Positions 26,615 through 32,080 of a DNA stretch of 32,080 nucleotides are shown here, in pieces; the first letter of the stretch is position 1; each line of letters begins with the position of its first letter. The DNA comes from Flavobacteriaceae bacterium UBA980 (GTDB lineage Bacteria > Bacteroidota > Bacteroidia > Flavobacteriales > Flavobacteriaceae). The translations under genes and the position numbers were made by a program. The stretch covers positions 1 through 32,080 of the forward strand of contig DBBQ01000048.1 of NCBI GenBank assembly GCA_002292265.1. The letters run 5' to 3'. The notes below the pieces were generated by a model, which worked only from the letters and a program-made list of their open reading frames with translations, made no database searches and had not been told where the DNA came from.

Positions 26615-27235
26615 ATGGATTTTTCTTCAAAATTACTTGAAAATGCAGTGCAAGAAATTGCAATGCTCCCTGGAATTGGAAAGCGGACTGCTTTGCGTCT
26701 TGCTTTACATCTTCTAAAACAGCCTAAGGAAAGCACTGAGATGCTCTCTAATGCTCTGAGTGTCCTAAGAGAAGGAGTCATTTTTTGTTCCAGTTGTCAC
26801 AATCTTTCAGACCAACCTATTTGTGAAATTTGTTCCAGTCCCAAGCGCAATAAAAAGCTACTCTGTGTCGTAGAAGACATTCGCGATGTAATGGCCATTG
26901 AAAATACAGCGCAGTTTCAAGGGATTTATCATGTGCTGGGGGGGATCATTTCCCCAATGGAAGGAGTAGGTCCGCAAGATTTAAACATCAGTTCTTTAGT
27001 CGAAAAGGTTAAAACGGATGTTGTAGAAGAAGTCATCTTTGCACTCAGTGCTACTATGGAAGCGGATACTACAAACTTTTATATATACAAGCTCTTAGCG
27101 CCTTACGAAATCAAAACCTCGACCATTGCTCGGGGGATTCCCGTAGGAGATGAATTGGAATACACCGATGAGGTTACTCTGGGGCGCTCTATTTTAGCGC
27201 GAATCCCTTTCGAAGCTTCCATCTCAAAAAGTTGA
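26615..27235 (+). CDS. recR: Recombination protein RecR
   Basis: A 206-residue DNA clamp protein working with RecO in the RecF recombination pathway. In order: helix-hairpin-helix with [14 protein letters not shown] (17-30), zinc finger with C58, C61, C70 and C73, and a Toprim domain beginning [15 protein letters not shown] (82-96). The C-terminal Walker-B-like strand [19 protein letters not shown] is the RecR signature region. I use the ATG at 26615; the TTG two codons earlier lies in the -7 box. The protein is of normal length. Confidence 0.97.
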   Translation: MDFSSKLLENAVQEIAMLPGIGKRTALRLALHLLKQPKESTEMLSNALSVLREGVIFCSSCHNLSDQPICEICSSPKRNKKLLCVVEDIRDVMAIENTAQFQGIYHVLGGIISPMEGVGPQDLNISSLVEKVKTDVVEEVIFALSATMEADTTNFYIYKLLAPYEIKTSTIARGIPVGDELEYTDEVTLGRSILARIPFEASISKS

Positions 27236-27240
27236 TCCTT

Positions 27241-27281
27241 AAAACGGTTGGGAGAAGAGTCAAAAAAATCCGTTTTCCCAA
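27241..27281. repeat. Interlocking inverted repeats between recR and the E2 gene
   Basis: Repeat A: AAAACGG (27241-27247) with CCGTTTT (27270-27276), 7 bp perfect. Repeat B: TTGGGAGAA (27248-27256) with TTTTCCCAA (27273-27281), 9 bp with one G-T. The right arms share 27273-27276, so the two stems exclude each other. The order of arms is A, B, A', B'. It begins 5 bases after the recR stop and ends 12 bases before the -7 box of the E2 gene. Confidence 0.5.
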
Positions 27282-27292
27282 ACAAAATTTGA

Positions 27293-27300
27293 TACTTTTG
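27293..27300 (+). promoter_or_regulatory. Candidate -7 box of the E2-exonuclease-FAH-cinA operon
   Basis: TACTTTTG matches TAnnTTTG and ends 14 bases before the ATG at 27315. A T-rich stretch at 27273-27276 stands at the -33 distance but is not a clear TTTG. Confidence 0.5.
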
Positions 27301-27314
27301 CAAAACAAATTACT

Positions 27315-28667
27315 ATGGGACAATATCATCTAAAACTACCCAAAATGGGGGAGAGTGTAGCCGAAGCCACGGTAACAAAATGGCTGAAGCAAGTAGGCGA
27401 TGCCGTATCCCTAGATGACCCCATCGTAGAGATCGCTACGGACAAGGTAGATACCGATGTAACCTCTGAAGTAGAGGGTGTCATTCTAGAACAGCGTTTT
27501 AAAGAAAACGAGGTCGTTCAAATCGGAGAAGTTCTGGTGGTTATTGAAATCGAAGGCGAAGGGGATGAAACGGAAACCAAAGAGGTAGAAACACAACCCA
27601 CTCCCGTGCCTGAATTGAAAGAAGAGATACCCCCCACTGAAGAGGTCGTCACGGTCCTAGAAGAAGAAATTAGTACTGGTGAAAGCACTGTTCAAACCGC
27701 CTTTGAAAGTAGCGACAGATTTTATTCCCCTTTGGTCCGAAATATTGCCAAAGAAGAAGGGATTTCACAAGCGGTTTTGGATCAAATTCCCGGTACAGGA
27801 AAAGACCAACGCCTGACCAAGACCGATTTGCTCAACTATATCAAAAACAAACCTTCTTTAGAAAAAAGACCTCTTGTAGAGGAAACCCAAGCTCCACAGA
27901 CCAAAGCCGCAAATCCTCCTATTCCAGAACGGATACCTTCACAACCTAGCCTAGGAGGTGGAGACCAAATTCTGGAAATGAGTCGGATGGAAAAATTGAT
28001 TTCAAAACACATGAAATCAAGTTTAGAAACTTCCGCTCATGTACAATCTTTTATCGAAGTAGATGTGACCCACCTTTGGGACTGGCGAGAACAAGTCAAA
28101 GCTTCATTTTTAAAACGAGAAGGTGAAAAGCTCACTTTTACTCCCTTGTTTATGACTGCTATTATAAAAGCGTTACGCGATTACCCTGCCTTAAACAGCA
28201 GCCTGGAGGGTGATAAAATCATCATAAAAAAAGATATTAATTTGGGAATGGCCACCGCCTTATCTGATGGGAATTTGATTGTGCCTGTCATCAAAAATGC
28301 GGACCACCTCAATCTGGTCGGACTCACCAAATCGGTGAATGATTTGGCCACCCGCGCCCGAAAAAACAATTTAAAACCCGAAGAAATACAGGACGGTACC
28401 TATACCTTTACAAATATTGGAAACTTCGGTTCCATTATGGGGACTCCCATTATCAATCAACCCCAGGTTGGAATTTTAGCCATAGGCGTGATCCGAAAAA
28501 TGCCCGCAGTTATTGAAACTCCGAAGGGAGACTTTATCGGGATCCGCAGAAAAGTAGTTCTTTCTCACAGTTACGACCACCGTATTATCAATGGTGCTAC
28601 AGGAGGAATGTTTGTAAAACGCGTAGCTGAATATTTAGAAAATTGGGATGAAACCCTTCCCTATTAA
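27315..28667 (+). CDS. 2-oxoacid dehydrogenase E2, dihydrolipoamide acyltransferase
   Basis: The 450-residue acyltransferase core of a 2-oxoacid dehydrogenase complex. Domains in order: lipoyl domain 1-80 with the lipoylated lysine K44 in EIATDKVDTDV, an acidic linker rich in E, T and P (85-130), the E3-binding domain at about 137-178 (SPLVRNIAKEEGISQAVLDQ), a second linker, and the catalytic domain from about 222 to the end with H422 in HSYDHRIING. No E1 or E3 gene is adjacent, so pyruvate, 2-oxoglutarate or branched-chain specificity cannot be decided. The E2 of the branched-chain type is a common stand-alone gene in Flavobacteriaceae. The exonuclease gene follows after 11 bases. Confidence 0.92.
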   Translation: MGQYHLKLPKMGESVAEATVTKWLKQVGDAVSLDDPIVEIATDKVDTDVTSEVEGVILEQRFKENEVVQIGEVLVVIEIEGEGDETETKEVETQPTPVPELKEEIPPTEEVVTVLEEEISTGESTVQTAFESSDRFYSPLVRNIAKEEGISQAVLDQIPGTGKDQRLTKTDLLNYIKNKPSLEKRPLVEETQAPQTKAANPPIPERIPSQPSLGGGDQILEMSRMEKLISKHMKSSLETSAHVQSFIEVDVTHLWDWREQVKASFLKREGEKLTFTPLFMTAIIKALRDYPALNSSLEGDKIIIKKDINLGMATALSDGNLIVPVIKNADHLNLVGLTKSVNDLATRARKNNLKPEEIQDGTYTFTNIGNFGSIMGTPIINQPQVGILAIGVIRKMPAVIETPKGDFIGIRRKVVLSHSYDHRIINGATGGMFVKRVAEYLENWDETLPY

Positions 28668-28678
28668 CCCAGAATCAC

Positions 28679-29452
28679 ATGAAACTTCAACTCACCAAAC
28701 CCCTTTGTTTTTTTGATCTAGAAACCACAGGCACTGACATTAGTAAAGATCGGATTGTAGAAATTGCCATTCTCAAACTCCATCCCGATGGATCTAAAGA
28801 AACACTAGAATCTCGTGTAAATCCCGAAATGCCTATTCCTGCTGAGGCTTCAGCGGTTCACGGAATCACAAGTGAGATGGTAGCAGAGGTGCCTACTTTC
28901 AAAGAGCAATCTCAAAAAATATACGCTTTTTTCAAAGGTTGTGACCTGGCAGGGTTTAACTCAGACCGTTTTGACATTCCCCTTTTGGTAGAAGAGTTAC
29001 TTCGTGCAGAAATCGATTTTGACTTTAAAAGCACCAAAACCGTGGATGTGCAAACGATATTTCACAAAATGGAAGCGCGTACCCTCTCCGCAGCATTAAA
29101 GTTTTATTGTAATGAGGACCTCACCAATGCGCATTCTGCCCTAGCAGATACCCAAGCCACTCACGATGTTCTTTTGGCACAGCTAGACCGCTACAACGAC
29201 TTGGAGCCCAATGTTCCCTTTTTAAACGAGTTTAGCACCCGAAGAAAAACGGCAGATTTTGCAGGTTTTGTGGTTTATGACAAAGCAGGGGCTATGTGTT
29301 TTGGTTTTGGAAAACACAAGGGTAAAAAAGTAACTGAGGTATTGGAAAAAGAACCGGGCTACTTCGGTTGGGTACTCAATGCAGATTTTCCCAGATATAC
29401 CAAGAAAGTATTGACCGAAATTCGGCTTCAGGCTTTAAATACTAAAGGGTAA
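28679..29452 (+). CDS. DEDDh 3'-5' exonuclease (DNA polymerase III epsilon-like) with DUF3820 tail
   Basis: A 257-residue protein. Residues 1-175 are a DEDDh exonuclease domain: ExoI FFDLETTGTD (D13, E15), ExoII GFNSDRFDIPLL (D99) and ExoIII HSALADTQAT (H152, D157), all catalytic residues present. Residues about 205-250 (FGFGKHKGKKVTEVL, YFGWVLNADFP) form a DUF3820-type domain, a small module often attached to such nucleases. It may proofread or process DNA ends; it is not necessarily the polymerase III epsilon subunit. It sits in a tight operon, 11 bases after the E2 gene and 4 bases before the FAH-family gene. Confidence 0.92.
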   Translation: MKLQLTKPLCFFDLETTGTDISKDRIVEIAILKLHPDGSKETLESRVNPEMPIPAEASAVHGITSEMVAEVPTFKEQSQKIYAFFKGCDLAGFNSDRFDIPLLVEELLRAEIDFDFKSTKTVDVQTIFHKMEARTLSAALKFYCNEDLTNAHSALADTQATHDVLLAQLDRYNDLEPNVPFLNEFSTRRKTADFAGFVVYDKAGAMCFGFGKHKGKKVTEVLEKEPGYFGWVLNADFPRYTKKVLTEIRLQALNTKG

Positions 29453-29456
29453 GCGT

Positions 29457-30068
29457 ATGAAAATCATTTGTGTCGGAAGAAATTATGCAGCACACATTGT
29501 AGAGTTGCAAAATGAAAAGCCCAAAGGGCCCGTTTTATTTCTCAAACCTGACACTTCAATTTTACAGAAAAACCAACCCTTTTTTATTCCTCATTTTAGT
29601 TCGGAGATTCATTATGAAGTGGAGGTCTTGGTTCGCATTCACCGAATTGGAAAACACATAAAACCTGAATTTGCTCACAAATACTACGATGAAATTGGTT
29701 TGGGGATTGACTTTACAGCACGTGCACTTCAAAAAGAATTGAAGGAGGGGGGATTGCCTTGGGAAAAATCAAAAGCTTTTGATGGTTCTGCACTTATTGG
29801 TGATTGGTTTTCTAAAACCGATTTTAAGGATCTAAATCAATTGAATTTTTCACTGGAACGCAACGGAACGCTGGTGCAAGAAGGAAATACAGCAAATATG
29901 TTGTGGAAGGTGGATGAATTGATCAGTTCTATTTCTCAGTATTTTACATTGAAAATAGGAGACGTTATTTTTACAGGAACCCCAGCAGGGGTGGGTGCCG
30001 TAGCAGAAAATGATATTTTAATAGGGCGTTTAGAAGACAAACAAGCTTTTACCGTCAAGATCAAATGA
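29457..30068 (+). CDS. Fumarylacetoacetate hydrolase family protein
   Basis: A 203-residue single-domain protein of the FAH superfamily, close in length and motifs to FAHD1-like enzymes (acylpyruvate hydrolase, oxaloacetate decarboxylase or tautomerase). Metal ligands are E54 and E56 (IHYEVEVLV) and D85 (GLGIDFTARAL). The substrate-side lysines are in WEKSKAFDGSA and the C-terminal loop is VIFTGTPAGVGAV. Which reaction it performs cannot be told. Its stop overlaps the cinA start (ATGA at 30065-30068), so the two are translationally coupled. Confidence 0.92.
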   Translation: MKIICVGRNYAAHIVELQNEKPKGPVLFLKPDTSILQKNQPFFIPHFSSEIHYEVEVLVRIHRIGKHIKPEFAHKYYDEIGLGIDFTARALQKELKEGGLPWEKSKAFDGSALIGDWFSKTDFKDLNQLNFSLERNGTLVQEGNTANMLWKVDELISSISQYFTLKIGDVIFTGTPAGVGAVAENDILIGRLEDKQAFTVKIK

Positions 30069-31306
30069 AAGCTGAATTAATCACCATAGGAGATGAGATT
30101 CTCATCGGGCAAATTGTAAATACCAACTCGGTTTTTTTAGCCAAAGTGCTGAATAAGATTGGAATCGAAATTGCCCAAATTACCAGTATTTCTGATGAGC
30201 GTACTGCAATCACGAAGGCTTTGGATGCCTCCTCCGAACGCGCGGAATTAGTCATTCTCACTGGAGGTCTGGGACCTACCAAAGATGATATAACGAAGCA
30301 TATCCTCTGTTCCTATTTTGATGACACCTTAGTTGAAAACAAGGAGATCTTAGCGCACATCGAGGAGATCTTTGAAAAATATGTAACCACGCCCATCAAC
30401 GATCAAAACAGACAGCAAGCCTTACTTCCTTCTAAAGCCAAAATCCTAAAAAATCAACACGGTACAGCTTCGGGGATGTGGTTTGAAAAAGAGAGACAGA
30501 TTATCATTTCCTTACCGGGTGTTCCGTTTGAGATGAAAGCGTTAATGACACACGAGGTCCTACCGGCACTAAAGGATCACTTTTCCCGCCCTTTTATTAT
30601 CCACAAAACAGTTTTGACCTATGGCCTGGGAGAAAGTGCCATTGCTCAGCGAATTGAAGACTGGGAAAATGCACTGCCCCAAGACATCAAATTGGCGTAT
30701 TTGCCCAACTTAGGGAGAGTACGACTCCGGTTGTCTGGAAAAGGTGAAGTTGAGGCCGAGCTTGAACAACGCATCGATTCTGAAATAGAAAAGCTCCTTC
30801 CGCTGATCAAAGACATTTTTGTGGGTTTTGAAGACACTTCCCCTTTTGAGGAGCAAATACAAACCCAATTTATCGATCAGCAGCAAACACTGGCAGTTGC
30901 AGAAAGTTGTACGGGTGGTGAAATTGCTGCCCGCCTCACTAAAATTCCGGGTGCTTCCGCCTATTTTAAAGGAGGAGCTGTAGTGTATCATACGCAGAGT
31001 AAGTCTGAGGTCTTGGGCGTTTCGGAGGAGATAATACGAAAACACACTGTTGTCAGTCAAGAAGTAGCTGAAGCCATGGCAGTACAGGTTCGGAACAAGT
31101 TTGGTGCCAGCGTGGGGCTTGCCACCACAGGAAATGCAGGTCCTTCAAAGGGCGATTCGGATGCGGAAGTTGGAACAGTATGGATTGCCATTGCGACGAA
31201 AGAACGAGTACTGAGTGAACAATTCCTTTTTGGAAAACACCGCCAACGCGTGGTGGGTAAAGCGGTAAATAAAGCTTTGGAAATGGTTTATAAAGAATTG
31301 ATTTAA
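30065..31306 (+). CDS. cinA: CinA family protein (NMN amidohydrolase / competence-damage protein)
   Basis: A full two-domain CinA of 413 residues. The N-terminal COG1058 domain has ITIGDEILIGQIVNTNS (6-22) and VILTGGLGPTKDDITK, and belongs to the molybdopterin-binding-like fold with ADP-ribose pyrophosphatase activity in other species. The C-terminal domain begins near LAVAESCTGGEIAARL (from about 276) and is the NMN deamidase part, ending with TTGNAGPSKGDSDAEVGTVW. It recycles pyridine nucleotides. It is the last gene of the E2-exonuclease-FAH-cinA run. Confidence 0.95.
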   Translation: MKAELITIGDEILIGQIVNTNSVFLAKVLNKIGIEIAQITSISDERTAITKALDASSERAELVILTGGLGPTKDDITKHILCSYFDDTLVENKEILAHIEEIFEKYVTTPINDQNRQQALLPSKAKILKNQHGTASGMWFEKERQIIISLPGVPFEMKALMTHEVLPALKDHFSRPFIIHKTVLTYGLGESAIAQRIEDWENALPQDIKLAYLPNLGRVRLRLSGKGEVEAELEQRIDSEIEKLLPLIKDIFVGFEDTSPFEEQIQTQFIDQQQTLAVAESCTGGEIAARLTKIPGASAYFKGGAVVYHTQSKSEVLGVSEEIIRKHTVVSQEVAEAMAVQVRNKFGASVGLATTGNAGPSKGDSDAEVGTVWIAIATKERVLSEQFLFGKHRQRVVGKAVNKALEMVYKELI

Positions 31307-31330
31307 AACGACATTATTTTTTAAAAACAA

Positions 31331-31361
31331 TTTTGTTACTGTATAAAAAACAGTAAATTTG
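31331..31361 (+). promoter_or_regulatory. Promoter of the rpmB-rpmG-DUF4295 operon
   Basis: TTTTG (31331-31335), 18 bases, then TAAATTTG (31354-31361): an almost ideal Bacteroidota -33/-7 promoter. The -7 box ends 22 bases before the rpmB ATG, leaving a short A-rich leader. Confidence 0.85.
31336..31356. promoter_or_regulatory. Palindrome inside the rpmB promoter, possible operator
   Basis: TTACTGT (31336-31342), 7 bases, ACAGTAA (31350-31356): a perfect 7-bp inverted repeat with half-site centres 14 bases apart. It fills the spacer between the -33 and -7 boxes and runs three bases into the latter. A dimeric regulator bound here would block RNA polymerase. Confidence 0.45.
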
Positions 31362-31383
31362 CAGCCACATTAAAAAAAGACAG

Positions 31384-31623
31384 ATGTCAAAAGTTTGTGA
31401 AATCAGCGGGAAACGAGTCATGTTTGGAAACAATGTTTCCAAAGCATTGAACAGAACCAAGCGTCGTTTTGATGCCAACATCATCAAAAAGCGTTTTTAT
31501 ATTCCTGAGGAAGACAAGTGGGTCTCCTTGACCGTATCTACCTCCGTTTTAAAAACGATTAATAAAAAAGGTATTTCTGCTGTCTTGAAAGCAGCCAGAG
31601 AGAAAGGACACTATAAAGGGTAA
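31384..31623 (+). CDS. rpmB: 50S ribosomal protein bL28
   Basis: A 79-residue ribosomal protein of the large subunit. Typical features are the N-terminal [19 protein letters not shown] and the basic stretch [15 protein letters not shown]; the C-terminus ends REKGHYKG. A single cysteine shows it does not bind zinc in the CxxC manner. It is first in the rpmB-rpmG-DUF4295 operon with a strong promoter directly upstream. Confidence 0.98.
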   Translation: MSKVCEISGKRVMFGNNVSKALNRTKRRFDANIIKKRFYIPEEDKWVSLTVSTSVLKTINKKGISAVLKAAREKGHYKG

Positions 31624-31628
31624 ACACC

Positions 31629-31811
31629 ATGGCAAAAAAAGGAAATCGAGTTCAAGTGATTTTAGAATGCACAGAGCATAAAGAGTCTGGACGTCCAGGC
31701 ACTTCACGCTACATCACAACAAAAAACAAAAAAAATTCGCCCGAGCGTTTAGAGATAAAAAAATTCAACCCGATTTTGAAAAAAATGACGGTTCACAAAG
31801 AAATTAAATAG
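31629..31811 (+). CDS. rpmG: 50S ribosomal protein bL33, zinc-free type
   Basis: A 60-residue large-subunit ribosomal protein. Conserved parts are [32 protein letters not shown] and [16 protein letters not shown]. The CxxC pairs of the zinc-binding form are missing (only one Cys), so this is the C-minus form that works without zinc. It lies 5 bases after rpmB and 2 bases before the DUF4295 gene. Confidence 0.98.
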   Translation: MAKKGNRVQVILECTEHKESGRPGTSRYITTKNKKNSPERLEIKKFNPILKKMTVHKEIK

Positions 31812-31813
31812 TC

Positions 31814-31966
31814 ATGGCAAAGAAATCAGTAGCAACATTACAAACAGGTTCAAAAAGATTGACCAAAGCCATTAAAATGGTTAAAAAAGAAGGAAGCAAT
31901 TCCTACAGTTTTGTGGAGACTATCATTTCTCCCGATTTAGCCTCGGAATGGCTGGGTAAACAATAA
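31814..31966 (+). CDS. DUF4295 family protein
   Basis: A 50-residue basic protein, starting MAKKSVATLQTGSKRLTKAI and ending SPDLASEWLGKQ. It has the family's usual size and place, directly after rpmG in Bacteroidota. Its strict position with two ribosomal proteins and the high Lys content suggest a ribosome-linked role, but the function is not established from the sequence. It starts 2 bases after the rpmG stop, and a strong terminator follows. Confidence 0.93.
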   Translation: MAKKSVATLQTGSKRLTKAIKMVKKEGSNSYSFVETIISPDLASEWLGKQ

Positions 31967-31987
31967 TTTTACTCTTATTTAAGGCAT

Positions 31988-32015
31988 AAAGCTACTCAAC
32001 CGAGTAGCTTTTTTT
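31988..32015 (+). terminator. Intrinsic terminator after DUF4295
   Basis: AAAGCTACTC, a loop of AACC, then GAGTAGCTTT with a run of further T. It ends the rpmB operon just before ftsY; a symmetric A-run is short, so it acts mainly on the plus strand. Confidence 0.93.
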
Positions 32016-32027
32016 ATTTTTACACCC

Positions 32028-32080
32028 ATGGGAAAACTCAAGGCATTTTTTTCAAAACAAGATCAGCAGAAACTCGAGGC
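32028..32080 (+). CDS. ftsY: Signal recognition particle receptor FtsY, N-terminal fragment
   Basis: Only the first 17 codons lie in the window: MGKLKAFFSKQDQQKLE. The start resembles bacterioidal FtsY (MGK-x-FFSK), and the order rpmB-rpmG-DUF4295-ftsY is common in Bacteroidota. FtsY is the membrane GTPase receptor for the signal recognition particle. No GTPase motif can be seen in this fragment, so the call rests on gene order and the first residues. Confidence 0.65.
   Translation, partial: MGKLKAFFSKQDQQKLE

Noticed and set aside
1..32080. tRNA, rRNA, CRISPR, complete insertion sequence or intact defence system
   Set aside because: No cloverleaf-type gene, regular spaced repeats, transposase with terminal repeats, or intact defence gene set was seen; the only mobile-element trace is the integrase relic.

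Overview
The window looks like a chromosomal segment of a marine-type member of the Bacteroidota, most likely family Flavobacteriaceae. Four things point there: promoter-like sequences of the Bacteroidota type (TTTG, about 18-19 bases, TAnnTTTG); no Shine-Dalgarno sequences, with A-rich leaders before the start codons; a protein with a type IX secretion C-terminal sorting domain; and lineage-typical gene sets (rpoC followed by a DUF3467 gene, a DUF5916 protein, a DUF4369 lipoprotein, and rpmB-rpmG-DUF4295-ftsY). No sequence search was run, so all names rest on recognised motifs and gene order.

Layout. 1-8846: the ribosomal and RNA polymerase cluster: the end of rplL, an attenuator-like hairpin, rpoB, rpoC, a DUF3467 gene and a strong bidirectional terminator. 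8854-11989: an accessory, more AT-rich stretch on the minus strand. It holds a GH43-like lipoprotein, a secreted N-formylglutamate amidohydrolase-like protein with a type IX sorting domain, a short ORF that looks chimeric, several hairpins, and the decayed C-terminal end of a tyrosine recombinase. 11990-15039: prfC, divergent from idi, then a PTPS/QueD-family gene and a small helical protein. 15036-19454: a DUF4369 lipoprotein and a DUF5916 outer-membrane-type protein, divergent from an S1/P1 nuclease that converges on an AlkB-like dioxygenase. 19505-23501: htpG, divergent from a TetR-like regulator and an ABC1-kinase gene. 23747-26550: a stand-alone fabH, a CoA-binding protein, and a convergent sodium:solute symporter. 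26615-31306: recR, then a tight run of a 2-oxoacid dehydrogenase E2, an exonuclease, an FAH-family protein and cinA. 31384-32080: rpmB, rpmG, DUF4295, a terminator and the first codons of ftsY.

Most of the window is ordinary housekeeping sequence, tightly packed, with several convergent genes overlapping at their 3' ends. The part least explained by standard annotation is about 11.07-11.99 kb. There, an integrase relic, an imperfect hairpin resembling a cassette boundary and a possibly fused ORF suggest the remains of an integrated mobile or cassette-type element between the rpo cluster and prfC. Other points worth a look are a perfect palindrome between the promoter boxes of the rpmB operon, interlocking inverted repeats between recR and the E2 gene, and -7 boxes so close to ATG codons that idi and recR mRNAs may be leaderless. 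I saw no tRNA, rRNA, CRISPR array, complete insertion sequence or intact defence system.
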